From positions 248,001 through 312,000 of the forward strand of contig NZ_LMIR01000002.1 of NCBI RefSeq assembly GCF_001429165.1: a DNA stretch of 64,000 bases. Direction: 5' to 3'. This document shows, piece after piece, positions 9,577 to 18,518 of this stretch. The stretch comes from Agromyces sp. Root81. GTDB lineage: Bacteria > Actinomycetota > Actinomycetes > Actinomycetales > Microbacteriaceae. The notes under the pieces are model-generated. The model was not told where the DNA came from. It saw nothing but the letters and a program-made list of their open reading frames with translations, and made no database searches. Every line of letters starts with the position of its first letter. Position 1 is the first letter of the stretch. Made by a program: the position numbers and the translations under genes.

Positions 9577-10418
9577 TCGAGACGTCCCGGCCACGCATCG
9601 CGCTCGCCGCAGCGCTGCTCACCGCGCTGATCGTCCTCGGCTCGGTCGCGTCGCCGTCGCTCGCCGCCACCACAGGGAAGGGCAAGCCCGGCGGCGGCAA
9701 CGGGAACGGGAACGGCAACGGCGGCACCGCCCAGCTCGCCTATGCCGCTCTCGGCGACTCGTATGCGGCGGGCCTCGGCGCCGGCAGCTACCTCGAGACG
9801 AGCTGCTACACGAGCTCGAAGGGATATCCGGCTCTGCTGGACGCCGATGCGAACCTGGCGCTCGCCGCGCGGCCGGCCTGCCGTGGTGCGACGACCGCCG
9901 ACGTGATCGCCACGCAGGTTCCCGCGCTTCCGGCGAACGTCGCACGCGTGACGCTCACGGCCGGCGGGAACGACGTGGGATTCGCGAACGTGATGCAGAA
10001 CTGCTTCGTGCTCGTCAACAGCACGTGCGAGTCGCACATCGTCGCTGGAGAGACCATCGTGCAGAGCGGCGTGCTCGCCCAGAACGTACGCAACGCGATC
10101 GCGGCGATCGTCGCGAAGGCGCCAACCGCCCGGGTGGTCGTGACCGGATACCCGCTGCTGTTCGCGCCGACGTCGCGGTACCAGTGGGCGGCACGGGTCA
10201 ACACCGGCACCGTCGCCCTGAACGACGCGATCGAGGCCGCCGCCGCCCAGGCCGGTGCCACGTTCGTCGACGTCGAGGCGCCATTCGCCGGGCACGGCAT
10301 CGGCAGCACCGCGCCGTGGATCAACGACTGGAGCTGGCTGCGCTCGAACGACTCGTTCCACGCCAACGCGAGCGGGTACCAGGCATACGCCGCCGCCCTG
10401 CGCCCGGCGCTCACATGA
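9573..10418 (+). CDS. Secreted SGNH/GDSL-type lipase/esterase
   Basis: The GTG start overlaps the previous stop (GTGA); the product has 281 residues. After a signal peptide (LAAALLTALIVLGSVASPSLA) comes a Gly/Asn linker, then an intact SGNH domain: ALGDSYAAG, TAGGNDVGF and NDSFHANASGY. Paired cysteines suggest an exported, disulfide-bonded enzyme like the Streptomyces scabies esterase/SCO lipase family. It is a paralogue of the upstream gene but keeps every catalytic residue. A strong terminator follows. Confidence 0.88.
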   Translation: MIETSRPRIALAAALLTALIVLGSVASPSLAATTGKGKPGGGNGNGNGNGGTAQLAYAALGDSYAAGLGAGSYLETSCYTSSKGYPALLDADANLALAARPACRGATTADVIATQVPALPANVARVTLTAGGNDVGFANVMQNCFVLVNSTCESHIVAGETIVQSGVLAQNVRNAIAAIVAKAPTARVVVTGYPLLFAPTSRYQWAARVNTGTVALNDAIEAAAAQAGATFVDVEAPFAGHGIGSTAPWINDWSWLRSNDSFHANASGYQAYAAALRPALT

Positions 10419-10454
10419 CCCCTCAACCACACGCGTTCTTCCTCGCGTGAGATG

Positions 10455-10483
10455 CGAACGGCCCGGAGACCCCGGGCCGTTCG
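10455..10483 (+). terminator. Rho-independent-like terminator after the SGNH pair
   Basis: A perfect 12-bp stem (CGAACGGCCCGG with its complement) encloses a 5-base loop, 36 bases after the stop. The T-tract is weak, as is common in high-GC actinobacteria. Confidence 0.7.
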
Positions 10484-10524
10484 TGTGCGCGGGCGACCAG
10501 AAGACCTGAATATCCTGAAACGAC

Positions 10525-10552
10525 GAAAGGCCCGGATCTCTCCGGGCCTTTC
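10525..10552 (-). terminator. Terminator of the tRNA-Thr gene
   Basis: A perfect 12-bp stem (GAAAGGCCCGGA) with a TCTC loop lies just past the 3' end of the tRNA on the minus strand. T-rich sequence (TTTCGTCGTTT) follows on that strand. Confidence 0.75.
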
Positions 10553-10558
10553 CATTGG

Positions 10559-10631
10559 AGCCGCCTGTGGGAATCGAACCCACGACCTTCTCATTACGAG
10601 TGAGACGCTCTGCCGACTGAGCTAAGGCGGC
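10559..10631 (-). tRNA. tRNA-Thr(CGT)
   Basis: The 73-base cloverleaf has acceptor strands GCCGCCT and AGGCGGC, a D arm with GCTC/GAGC, a TTCGATT T-loop between GTGGG and CCCAC, and anticodon loop CTCGTAA. The anticodon CGT reads ACG (Thr). No CCA is encoded. Confidence 0.96.
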
Positions 10632-10710
10632 GTGGCATCCGGGCGCTTGAGGCGCACCGGCTGGCACGAGAATCTATGTTAGCGGGTTTCGGGAGCTCCG
10701 TTGACCACCT

Positions 10711-12291
10711 TCAGCACTTCGGGTCGCCGGCGGGCACGGTGCCGTCGAGGAAGTACGATTCGACGGCGTCGTTCACGCAGGCGTTCGACTTGTTGTAGGC
10801 CGTGTGCCCTTCGCCCTCGTACGAGACGAGCACGCCGCTCTCGAGCTGCTCCGCGAGCGCGACGGCCCATTCGTACGGAGTCGCGGGGTCGCCGGTGGTG
10901 CCGATCACCAGGATCGGCGCGGCGCCCTCCGCGTGGATCTCGGCGCGTTCGCGGTCGCCCTGGTAGGGCCAGTTCACGCAGCCGAGGTCACCGAACCCGA
11001 AGTACGGGCCGATGATCGGTGCGACCTCGGCGGTCGCGGCCGCGCTCTCGCGCATCACCGCGACATCGGACTGGTACGTGTAGTCGAGGCAGTTGACCGC
11101 GGTGAACGCCTCGGCCGAGTTGTCGAGGTAGGTGCCGTCTTCGCTGCGGCCGTTGTAGCCGTCGGCGAAGGCGAGCGCCATGTCGGCCTCGCCGAACATC
11201 ACCGACTCGAACATGTCGTTCAGGTACGGCCAGGAGTCCGCACTGTAGAGCGGGTAGATGATCGCCGTGACGAGGGTGTCGGCGCCCACGAGGCGGCCGT
11301 CGGTGCCGCGCAGCGGGCTTGCTTCGACGGATGCCAGCAGCCGGCTGATCTCGTCTGCGGCCTCGTCGACCGTGCCGTCGAACGGGCATTCGCTGCCCGA
11401 GAGGCAGAACTCCAGGTAGGCCTTCAGCGCGTTCTCGAAGCCGATGGCCTGGGCCTGGGACACCTCGGACTCGCTGGCGGAGGGGTCGATCGCGCCGTCG
11501 AGCACGAGCTTGCCGACCTTGTCGGGATAGAGCTCCGCGTAGGTGGCACCGAGGAACGTGCCGTACGAGAAGCCGAGGTAGTTGAGCTGCTCGTCGCCGA
11601 GGATCGCGCGCAGCAGGTCCATGTCGCGCGCCGCGCTCTCGGTGTCGACGTTGCCGAGCAGAGCGCCGGTGTTCTCGGCGCAGGCCTCGCCGAAGGCCCG
11701 TTCGGTGGACTCGACCTCGGCGATCCACTCGTCGCTGCCGCGAACGCCGGGGGTGATGCCGTAGAGGTACTCGTCCATCTCGGGAGCGTCGTAGCAGGCC
11801 ACACCCGACGATCGGCCGACGCCGCGGGGATCGAAGCCGACGACGTCGAAGCGCTCCTGCAGGGGCTGCCCGACGGCGTAGTCGAGCGAGTCCATCACGA
11901 AGTCGTAGCCCGAGCCGCCCGGGCCGCCGGGGTTCACGAGCAGCGAGCCGAGCTTGTCGCCCGTCGCCACGTGGCGCACGAGGGCGAGCTCCGTCTCGCC
12001 GGCCGAGGGATCGCTCCAGTCGAGCGGAGCCTTCGCCGTGGTGCAGCCCATGCCGTCGCCGCAGGGCTCCCACTTCAGCACCTGGCTGTAGAACGGCTCG
12101 AGCTCGGCGTCGACCTCTTCGCCCGTCGGCGTCGAGACCGGCTGCTGCGGGGTCAGGAACGAGGGCGCGCAGCCGCTCAGCGCGAGCAAGGCCGCGAGGG
12201 CGCCGACGATCGCGACGGCACGCGTGCCACGCGGCATCCCTTCGACAGCCTCAGTACGGCGCCGTCGTCTGGCGGTGGTCGTGTCGGTCAT
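10711..12291 (-). CDS. Secreted lipoprotein alpha/beta hydrolase, tripeptidyl aminopeptidase-like
   Basis: The product has 526 residues. An Arg-rich N terminus and hydrophobic stretch lead to the lipobox LSGC, so it is probably a membrane-anchored lipoprotein. The alpha/beta hydrolase core has LVNPGGPGGSG (oxyanion region), the nucleophile elbow GFSYGTFLG, TTGDPATPY (acid) and EGEGHTAY (His). This matches the Streptomyces SlpD/E and TAP peptidase group, which remove N-terminal tripeptides outside the cell. Its start overlaps the holB stop by four bases, so it is the last gene of the topA-tmk-holB operon. Confidence 0.88.
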   Translation of the reverse strand: MTDTTTARRRRRTEAVEGMPRGTRAVAIVGALAALLALSGCAPSFLTPQQPVSTPTGEEVDAELEPFYSQVLKWEPCGDGMGCTTAKAPLDWSDPSAGETELALVRHVATGDKLGSLLVNPGGPGGSGYDFVMDSLDYAVGQPLQERFDVVGFDPRGVGRSSGVACYDAPEMDEYLYGITPGVRGSDEWIAEVESTERAFGEACAENTGALLGNVDTESAARDMDLLRAILGDEQLNYLGFSYGTFLGATYAELYPDKVGKLVLDGAIDPSASESEVSQAQAIGFENALKAYLEFCLSGSECPFDGTVDEAADEISRLLASVEASPLRGTDGRLVGADTLVTAIIYPLYSADSWPYLNDMFESVMFGEADMALAFADGYNGRSEDGTYLDNSAEAFTAVNCLDYTYQSDVAVMRESAAATAEVAPIIGPYFGFGDLGCVNWPYQGDRERAEIHAEGAAPILVIGTTGDPATPYEWAVALAEQLESGVLVSYEGEGHTAYNKSNACVNDAVESYFLDGTVPAGDPKC

Positions 12292-13487
12292 GCGGCCCCT
12301 CGTTCGGTGGTCGGTCGTCGGATGGCGGAGACGAGCATCGCCTCGAGCGCGAGCGCCGGCGAGACGTTGCCGTCGATGCGGGTGCGCGCCTGCTGGATCG
12401 CGTCGAGCGTCGCGAGCGTGCGAGCAGGCGAAGCGGATGCCGCGGCCCGCTGCATGCCCGCTTCGAGCTCGCGGTTCACGAGCGGCACGTCGGCGTCGAG
12501 CTGGATGAGCAGGATGTCGCGGTAGAGCGACGCGAGGTCGACGAGGATGCGGTCGATGCCGTCGCGGAGGCTTCGAGTGGCGCGGCGCTTCTGGTCGTCC
12601 TCGAGCGCCTTCAGCTGCGGACGCAGTGCGTTCGGCACGGCCTGGCCCGGCGCGACGCCGAGCGAGTGCAGGGCGCCGGCGCGCTCTTCGGCATCGCGCA
12701 GCTCGCCGATCGCCTTGGCGTCTTCGCCGGCGATCTCGATGAAGCGAGCGGCGGTCGTCACCGCGCCGGACGCGGAACGAACGGCGAGCGCGAGCTCGAG
12801 CGTCTCGGAGCGGCGCCGCCGCGCCTCTTCGTTCGTGGCGAGCCGGTGCGCCATGCCGATGTGGCTCTGCGACTCACGGGCTGCCCGCTCGGCGAGCACG
12901 GGATCGACGCCATCGCGGCGCTCGAGGAGCGCCGCGACATCCGCGATGCTCGGCACCTGCAGTCGCACCGAGCGCACGCGGGAGCGGATGGTCGGGATGA
13001 GGTCCGCCTCGCTCGGTGCGCAGAGGATCCACACCGTGCGCTCCGGCGGCTCCTCGAGCTCCTTCAGGAGGAAGTTCGAGGTCTGCTCGGTCATGCGGTC
13101 GGCGTCTTCGACGATGATGACCCGGTGCCGGCCGATCGACGGCGCGTAGTGCGAGCGGCGCACGATGTCGCGCACGTCGTCGCGCTTGATGATGACGCCC
13201 TCGGTCGCGAGCACGTGCAGGTCGGGGTGGCTGCGGGCGTCGACCTGGGCGCGTGTGCGTTCGTCGCCGTCGGGCAGGCCCGAGATGAGGGCGGTCGCGA
13301 AGGCGTAGGCGAGGTTCGAGCGGCCCGACCCCGGCGGGCCGGTGACGAGCCACGAGTGGGTCATCTGCTGAGCGGCGGCTCCGGCACCCGTGGCACCGTC
13401 GGCGCCGCCGACACCGGCGGACTCGGCGGCCGCGCGGAACAGCGCGATCGCAGCATCCTGCCCGGTCAGCTCACTCCACACGCTCAC
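12288..13487 (-). CDS. holB: DNA polymerase III subunit delta'
   Basis: The product has 399 residues. It is the delta' subunit of the clamp-loader complex. The N-terminal AAA+ domain has GPPGSGRS (residues ~50-57, Arg replacing the Walker Lys, so probably no ATP hydrolysis), VIIVEDADRM and FLLKELEEPPERTVWILCAP with an SRVRSVRL segment like the SRC motif. An Ala/Gly-rich insertion precedes the P-loop. It follows tmk by 43 bases and overlaps the downstream peptidase gene. Confidence 0.93.
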   Translation of the reverse strand: MSVWSELTGQDAAIALFRAAAESAGVGGADGATGAGAAAQQMTHSWLVTGPPGSGRSNLAYAFATALISGLPDGDERTRAQVDARSHPDLHVLATEGVIIKRDDVRDIVRRSHYAPSIGRHRVIIVEDADRMTEQTSNFLLKELEEPPERTVWILCAPSEADLIPTIRSRVRSVRLQVPSIADVAALLERRDGVDPVLAERAARESQSHIGMAHRLATNEEARRRRSETLELALAVRSASGAVTTAARFIEIAGEDAKAIGELRDAEERAGALHSLGVAPGQAVPNALRPQLKALEDDQKRRATRSLRDGIDRILVDLASLYRDILLIQLDADVPLVNRELEAGMQRAAASASPARTLATLDAIQQARTRIDGNVSPALALEAMLVSAIRRPTTERGAA

Positions 13488-13530
13488 GGTTCAACGCTAC
13501 CGTCAGCGGCTGACGATGCCCTCCGCGTGA

Positions 13531-14151
13531 TCAGAGCAGCCCGGTCACTCGGGCGCGGATCGCGGCGGCGATCTCGTCGACGGGCGATGCGGCGTCGACG
13601 ACGAGGAACCGATCGGGTTCGCCGGCCGCGAGTTCGAGGTAGGCGCCGCGCACCCGGTCGTGGAACTCGGATGCCTCAGCCTCGAGCCGGTCGTAGCGGG
13701 TGCGCGCGCTGTCGAGTCGCGCGCGCGCCGACGCGGCGTCGAGGTCGAGCAGGATCGTCAGGTCGGGCGCAAGACCTTCGGTCGCCCATTCGGAGAGCCC
13801 GCGCACCGCTTCGGGATCGAGCACGCGACCCGCTCCCTGGTAGGCCACCGACGAGTCGATGTAGCGGTCCTGGATGACGACCTCGCCGCGCCCGAGCGCT
13901 GGTCGCACGATGGTCGCGACGTGGTGCGCCCGGTCGGCGGCGTAGAGCAGCGCTTCGGCACGAGGCGCGATGTCGCCGCGGTGGTGCAGCACGATCTCGC
14001 GCACCTCGACGCCGACCTCGGTGCCGCCCGGCTCGCGAGTGCGCACCACCGTGCGCCCTGACTCGACGAGCCACGCGCCGAGGAGCTCGGCCTGGGTCGT
14101 CTTGCCTGACCCGTCGCCGCCCTCGAGGGTGATGAAGAGTCCGCCGCTCAC
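13531..14151 (-). CDS. tmk: Thymidylate kinase
   Basis: The product has 206 residues from a GTG that overlaps the topA stop by four bases. It phosphorylates dTMP to dTDP. The P-loop GGDGSGKTT, the REPGGT substrate loop and the QDRYIDSSVAYQG motif (DR plus Gln-Gly) are all present. Length is normal for bacterial Tmk. It lies between topA and holB, a usual actinobacterial arrangement. Confidence 0.96.
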   Translation of the reverse strand: MSGGLFITLEGGDGSGKTTQAELLGAWLVESGRTVVRTREPGGTEVGVEVREIVLHHRGDIAPRAEALLYAADRAHHVATIVRPALGRGEVVIQDRYIDSSVAYQGAGRVLDPEAVRGLSEWATEGLAPDLTILLDLDAASARARLDSARTRYDRLEAEASEFHDRVRGAYLELAAGEPDRFLVVDAASPVDEIAAAIRARVTGLL

Positions 14152-16976
14152 TTCTCGGTCGCCGCCTTCTTCGCGGGAGCCTTCTTCGCCGGAGCCTTCT
14201 TCGCGGGAGCCTTCTTCGCAGGGGCCTTCTTGGCGCGCGGCGCCGCCGGCCCCTTGTCGCGCTTGATCTGCAGCAGCTCGACGGCGCGTTCGAAGGTGAT
14301 GTCCTCGACGGACTCGGCGCGCGGGATGGTCGCGTTCGTGGTGCCGTCGGTGACGTAGGGCCCGAACCGGCCGTCCTTCACCTTGATCGGCTTGCCGCTC
14401 ACGGGGTCGGCGTCGAACTCCTTGAGCGCACTCGAGGCAGTGCGGGCGCCGTACTTCGGCTGCGCGAACAGCTCGAGGGCTCCGTCGAGGCCGATCTCGA
14501 AGATGGCGTCTTCACTCGGCAGGGTGCGCGTGTCGGCGCCCTTCTTGAGATACGGGCCGTAGCGACCGTTCTGGGCGGTGATCTCGACCTCGGTCTCGGG
14601 GTCGACACCGACGACGCGCGGCAGGTTCAGGAGCTTCAGTGCGGTCTCGAAGTCGATCTCGGCCACCTGCATGCTCTTGAAGAGCGACGCGGTGCGCGGC
14701 TTCTCGGCCGCGGGCTTCTTCGCGGCACGCTTGGCCTTCGGCTTCGGCGCGTCGACCACCTCGCCGGTCGCCGGGTCGACGGTCGCTGCGGCCTCGGCCT
14801 CGGGAGCCGCGACGGGCTCGGGGTCGAGCTCGGTGACGTACGGTCCGAAGCGGCCGTCCTTCACGACGACCTCCTTGCCGTTCTCGGGGTTCACGCCGAG
14901 CACGCGGGCCTCCTGCACGGGCGCCTCGATGAGCTCGCGGGCCTTCGCCTCGGTGAGCTCGTCGGGCGCGAGGCCCTCGGGCAGGTTCACCCGTCGGGGC
15001 GCCGCGTCGGGAGCCGCGCCCTCGTCGACGATCTCGAGGTACGGGCCGTACTTGCCGATGCGCAGCGTGATGTCGGCCGCGATCTGCACCGAGTTGATCT
15101 CGCGGGCGTCGATCTCGCCGAGGTTGTCGACGACCTGGCGGAGACCCCGGTGCTTGTCGGAGCCGAAGTAGAAGCTCGAGAGCCAGTCGACGCGGTCGGC
15201 CTCGCCGGCGGCGATGTGGTCGAGGTCGTCCTCCATCTCGGCCGTGAAGTCGTACTCGACGAGGTCGCCGAAGTGCTCTTCGAGCAGCCGCACGACCGAG
15301 AACGCGACCCAGCTCGGCACGAGTGCCTGGCCGCGCTGCGTGACGTATCCGCGGTCCATGATCGTCGAGATGATCGAGGCGAACGTCGAGGGGCGGCCGA
15401 TGCCGAGCTCCTCGAGTCGCTTCACGAGGCTCGCCTCCGTGTAGCGCGGCGGCGGCGACGTCTCGTGACCCTTGGCCTCGAGGTCGGCCATGGCGAGCGA
15501 CTGGCGCTCCTTCAGCGGGGGCAGCTTCGCCTCGCCGGGCGTCTCTTCGGCGTTGCGCTCCTCGTCGCGGCTCTCCTCGTATGCGGCGAGGAAGCCGCGG
15601 AAGGTGATGACCGTGCCGCTCGCGGTGAACTCCGCGATCGTGCCGCCGACCGGCGCCGACGCCTCGGCGGGAGCCGGGGCATCCTCTGCCGTGGGCCCGA
15701 CCTCGATCGTGACCGTGGCCGTCTGGCCCTTCGCGTCGGCCATCTGCGAGGCGACCGTGCGCTTCCAGATCAGGTCGTAGAGCTTGAACTCGCTGCCGCG
15801 CAGCACGCTCGCCAGCTCGGCGGGCGTGCGGAACACCTCGCCCGACGGGCGGATGGCCTCGTGCGCCTCCTGCGCGTTCTTCGACTTGCCGACGTACACC
15901 CGGGGCTTGTCGGGGATCGAGTCGGCTCCGTAGAGCGCGGTCGCCTGCGTCCGCGCGGCGGTGATCGCCTGCTGCGACAGCGACGACGAGTCGGTGCGCA
16001 TATAGGTGATGTAGCCGTTCTCGTAGAGCGACTGCGCCACGCGCATGGTGTCGCGCGCCGAGAGGCGGAGCTTGCGGGCGGATTCCTGCTGCAGCGTCGA
16101 CGTCGTGAACGGGGCAGCCGGGCGACGCGAGTACGGCTTCGACTCGACCTTGGAGACGGTGCGCGAGACTGCGTCGTCGGACAGTGCGGTCACGAGCGCA
16201 GCTGCGGTCGCCTCGTCGAGCACGACGGCCTTGCTCTTCAGCGTTCCGGCGTCGTCGAAGTCGCGGCCGGTCGCGACGCGCTCGCCGCCGAGACGCACGA
16301 GCTTCGCCTCGAACGAGGTGGCGCCCTCGGATGCCTCGGCGGAGAAGCGCCCCGCGAGGTCCCAGTAGCCGGCGGCGACGAAGGCGAGGCGCTCGCGCTC
16401 ACGGTCGACGACGAGTCTGGTGGCTGCGGACTGCACGCGGCCGGCGGACAGGCCGGGGCCGACCTTGCGCCAGAGCACGGGCGAGATCTCGTAGCCGTAG
16501 ATGCGGTCGAGGATCCGGCGGGTCTCCTGCGCGTCGACGAGTGCGGTGTCGAGATCGCGGGTGTTGTCCTTCGCCTTCTGGATGGCGTCTTTCGTGATCT
16601 CGTGGAAGACCATGCGGCGCACCGGCACCTTGGGCTTCAGCTCCTGCAGCAGGTGCCACGCGATGGCCTCGCCCTCGCGGTCCTCATCAGTGGCGAGGAG
16701 CAGTTCGTCGGCGTCCTTCAGCGCTCGCTTCAGTTCAGCGACGGTCTTCTTCTTGGAGTCGGAGACCACGTAGTACGGCTCGAAGCCGTTGTCGACGTCG
16801 ACGGAGAACTTGCCGAGCGGGCCCTTCTTGAGCTCTGCGGGCAGGTTCTTCGGCTCGATGAGATCGCGGATGTGCCCCACGGAGGACAGCACTTCGTAGC
16901 CGTCACCCAGGTATTGGGCGATCGACTTCATCTTGGTGGGCGACTCGACGATGACCAGTTTTTTCGCGCCTGACAC
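14148..16976 (-). CDS. topA: DNA topoisomerase I
   Basis: The product has 942 residues from the GTG at 16976, which has AGAGGAG five bases upstream; a TTG 21 bases further up lacks this. It relaxes negative supercoils. The Toprim domain is at the N terminus (KLVIVESPTK, ATDEDREGEAIAWHLL), the catalytic Tyr is in NGYITYMRTDSSSLS, and several C-terminal repeats of the type KDGRFGPYVT bind DNA. The last 27 residues are tandem KKAPA units, a basic tail common in actinobacterial TopA and thought to aid processivity. It heads the topA-tmk-holB operon. Confidence 0.96.
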   Translation of the reverse strand: MSGAKKLVIVESPTKMKSIAQYLGDGYEVLSSVGHIRDLIEPKNLPAELKKGPLGKFSVDVDNGFEPYYVVSDSKKKTVAELKRALKDADELLLATDEDREGEAIAWHLLQELKPKVPVRRMVFHEITKDAIQKAKDNTRDLDTALVDAQETRRILDRIYGYEISPVLWRKVGPGLSAGRVQSAATRLVVDRERERLAFVAAGYWDLAGRFSAEASEGATSFEAKLVRLGGERVATGRDFDDAGTLKSKAVVLDEATAAALVTALSDDAVSRTVSKVESKPYSRRPAAPFTTSTLQQESARKLRLSARDTMRVAQSLYENGYITYMRTDSSSLSQQAITAARTQATALYGADSIPDKPRVYVGKSKNAQEAHEAIRPSGEVFRTPAELASVLRGSEFKLYDLIWKRTVASQMADAKGQTATVTIEVGPTAEDAPAPAEASAPVGGTIAEFTASGTVITFRGFLAAYEESRDEERNAEETPGEAKLPPLKERQSLAMADLEAKGHETSPPPRYTEASLVKRLEELGIGRPSTFASIISTIMDRGYVTQRGQALVPSWVAFSVVRLLEEHFGDLVEYDFTAEMEDDLDHIAAGEADRVDWLSSFYFGSDKHRGLRQVVDNLGEIDAREINSVQIAADITLRIGKYGPYLEIVDEGAAPDAAPRRVNLPEGLAPDELTEAKARELIEAPVQEARVLGVNPENGKEVVVKDGRFGPYVTELDPEPVAAPEAEAAATVDPATGEVVDAPKPKAKRAAKKPAAEKPRTASLFKSMQVAEIDFETALKLLNLPRVVGVDPETEVEITAQNGRYGPYLKKGADTRTLPSEDAIFEIGLDGALELFAQPKYGARTASSALKEFDADPVSGKPIKVKDGRFGPYVTDGTTNATIPRAESVEDITFERAVELLQIKRDKGPAAPRAKKAPAKKAPAKKAPAKKAPAKKAATEK

Positions 16977-17185
16977 CAGACTCCTCTTTGTTGACAATTG
17001 GGACGAGAACGCACATTCGAAGCCGCGCCCCCGAGCGGTGTGCCATCAGCCGGCGAAAATGCTGCGCCGACAGCCACACCATACACACACTGGCCGGGAG
17101 GAGGCGCACCGGGCGAATCGGAATCGACCCGACGACGCGCGCGGAACCCCTTGCGCTTCGCGCGGCGCCGAGGAGAATTGCCCGC

Positions 17186-17422
17186 ATGGACACCTCAACG
17201 ACGGGCTCGTACACGGCGAAGCTGATCGACGGACCACTCGAGGGCAAGACGGTGGCCACCGCCTTCCTCGAGTCGGGAGATCCACGACCGCGCATCGAGC
17301 TGAACACCGACCAGGGCAAGCACTACATCTACTCCCGAGGTGCCGGCATGGAGTTCGCGGCGCCCGGCGACGATCGACCCACCGCGATCGACTATCGATT
17401 CGTGGAGACCGTCTTCGACTGA
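17186..17422 (+). CDS. Small hypothetical protein (78 residues)
   Basis: The ATG follows AGGAGAA by eight bases and the frame has normal high-GC codon use. The 78-residue product contains SYTAKLIDGPLEGKTVATAF and ends IDYRFVETVFD. It has no signal or membrane segment and no domain that I recognise. It is monocistronic between topA and the tad operon, both on the other strand. Its last 24 coding bases with the stop are repeated 57 bases downstream. Confidence 0.65.
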   Translation: MDTSTTGSYTAKLIDGPLEGKTVATAFLESGDPRPRIELNTDQGKHYIYSRGAGMEFAAPGDDRPTAIDYRFVETVFD

Positions 17423-17493
17423 GCGATCGGACCGCGCCAGACGGTCGACGACCGCTTCGTGGAGACCGTCTTCGACTGAGCGATCGGACCGCG
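17399..17493 (+). repeat. 38-bp direct repeat over the 3' end of the small gene
   Basis: Bases 17399-17436 and 17456-17493 are identical over 38 bp, starting TTCGTGGAGACCGTC and including the stop TGA. The offset is 57 bp (19 codons), so both copies are in the same frame. This is the mark of a recent tandem duplication of a gene end. Confidence 0.95.
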
Positions 17494-17500
17494 ACGACGT

Positions 17501-17896
17501 TCACCCCATCCAGCCGGGAGGCCCCGCTCGCGCCGAGGCGGTGACCGAGAACCCCGGCACCGCCTCGATGACGACCGTGACGGATGCCGCGGGGCCGTCG
17601 CCCTCGCAGGAATCGAGCCGAGCGCCGTTGCGCGCAGCGATGGCGGCCGCGAGTCGACACGGCACGCCCGGCACGGCGCCCGAGATCGCGTCCGCCGCGG
17701 CGAGGGCGGCCGCGTCCGCGGCATTGGACGCCCGCTGCGACACGACGAAGACGCCGAGCAGTCCGATGAACGCCACGGCGAGCGCGGTCATCGCGCCGAT
17801 GATGCCGACGGCGAGCACGGATGCCGCACCGCGCTCGTCTCCGCGGCGCACTCGCGCGTCACGCCGCGATGCGTCGGCCGACACCGGCGCGCGCAT
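17501..17896 (-). CDS. TadE-like pilus-assembly/secretion-neighbourhood protein
   Basis: The product has 131 residues. The N terminus reads RRGDERGAASVLAVGIIGAM, a short basic leader before one hydrophobic helix, as in TadE/TadG-like pseudopilins and the Rv3654c type in mycobacteria. The exported part is small with two Cys. Its ATG overlaps the stop of the preceding TadE gene by one base (TGATG arrangement), so it is the last tad gene. Function is inferred from position: minor pilin or assembly factor. Confidence 0.75.
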   Translation of the reverse strand: MRAPVSADASRRDARVRRGDERGAASVLAVGIIGAMTALAVAFIGLLGVFVVSQRASNAADAAALAAADAISGAVPGVPCRLAAAIAARNGARLDSCEGDGPAASVTVVIEAVPGFSVTASARAGPPGWMG

Positions 17897-18240
17897 CACC
17901 GGCCACCCGTCACTGCGCAGGACTCGGCGCGCAACTCGATCGCCGCGAGCAGCCCGCCGCCGGAGGCGCTGAGCGTCGCGCACACGAACTCGCCCTCGAT
18001 CGCCGCGGAGAGATCGGCCCCGCCCGAGACGCGGTCGGCGATGACGCCCGCCTCGGCCGCGGATTCGCCGCGCCCGAGTGCGCGGGCGGCGTCTGCCGAG
18101 GCATCCGTCAATCGCACCTGCTGCGCCGCCAATTGCACCGAGGCGAGGCAGGCGGCGAGCACGAGCGCGATGGCGGGAAGCGCGACCGCGAACTCCGCGG
18201 TCACGCCCCCGCGCTCGCTCTCAGCCGACCGTGAGCGCAT
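17896..18240 (-). CDS. TadE-family minor pilin
   Basis: The product has 114 residues. The N terminus SERGGVTAEFAVALPAIALV matches the TadE signature: a Gly-rich cleavage site, then Glu at +5 and a hydrophobic helix. It is membrane-anchored and probably processed by a prepilin peptidase that is not in this window. The start lies 20 bases inside the upstream DUF4244 gene. It corresponds in place to Rv3655c of M. tuberculosis. Confidence 0.8.
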   Translation of the reverse strand: MRSRSAESERGGVTAEFAVALPAIALVLAACLASVQLAAQQVRLTDASADAARALGRGESAAEAGVIADRVSGGADLSAAIEGEFVCATLSASGGGLLAAIELRAESCAVTGGR

Positions 18241-18460
18241 TCCGCACAAGGTCGGTGAGGATGCCGCGCACCTCGTCTCCGCGGAGGATGATGACGAGGA
18301 GGCCGGCGAAGCCGACCGCCGCCATCGTCGCCACCGCGTACTCCGCGGTTGCTGCACCCCGCTCGCCGGCGAACCGCACGGCGATCCGTCTGACGATGGT
18401 GCGCGCACGGCCTCGACGAGTGCGCCCCCGGGGGCGTTCGATACTGGAGTTCGCGTGCAT
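18221..18460 (-). CDS. Flp-type pilin-like protein (DUF4244)
   Basis: The product has 79 residues with AAGGA before the ATG. After a basic leader comes GERGAATAEYAVATMAAVGF, i.e. a Gly|Ala cleavage site, Glu at +5 and a hydrophobic stretch, the layout of Flp pilins. It is therefore the likely major subunit of the pilus. The gene sits between the TadB/C-like platform gene and the TadE gene. Confidence 0.8.
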   Translation of the reverse strand: MHANSSIERPRGRTRRGRARTIVRRIAVRFAGERGAATAEYAVATMAAVGFAGLLVIILRGDEVRGILTDLVRNALTVG

Positions 18461-18518
18461 GGTGTTCCTTCCTGTGGTGCCGGCTCGCCGGCGGTCGGGT
18501 GGCACGAGTCGGGTCGGG

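Noticed and set aside
15150-16973. 607-codon open frame on the plus strand
   Set aside because: It is a mirror of topA; high GC leaves long open antisense frames, and the protein is low-complexity Arg/Glu/Ala without any domain.
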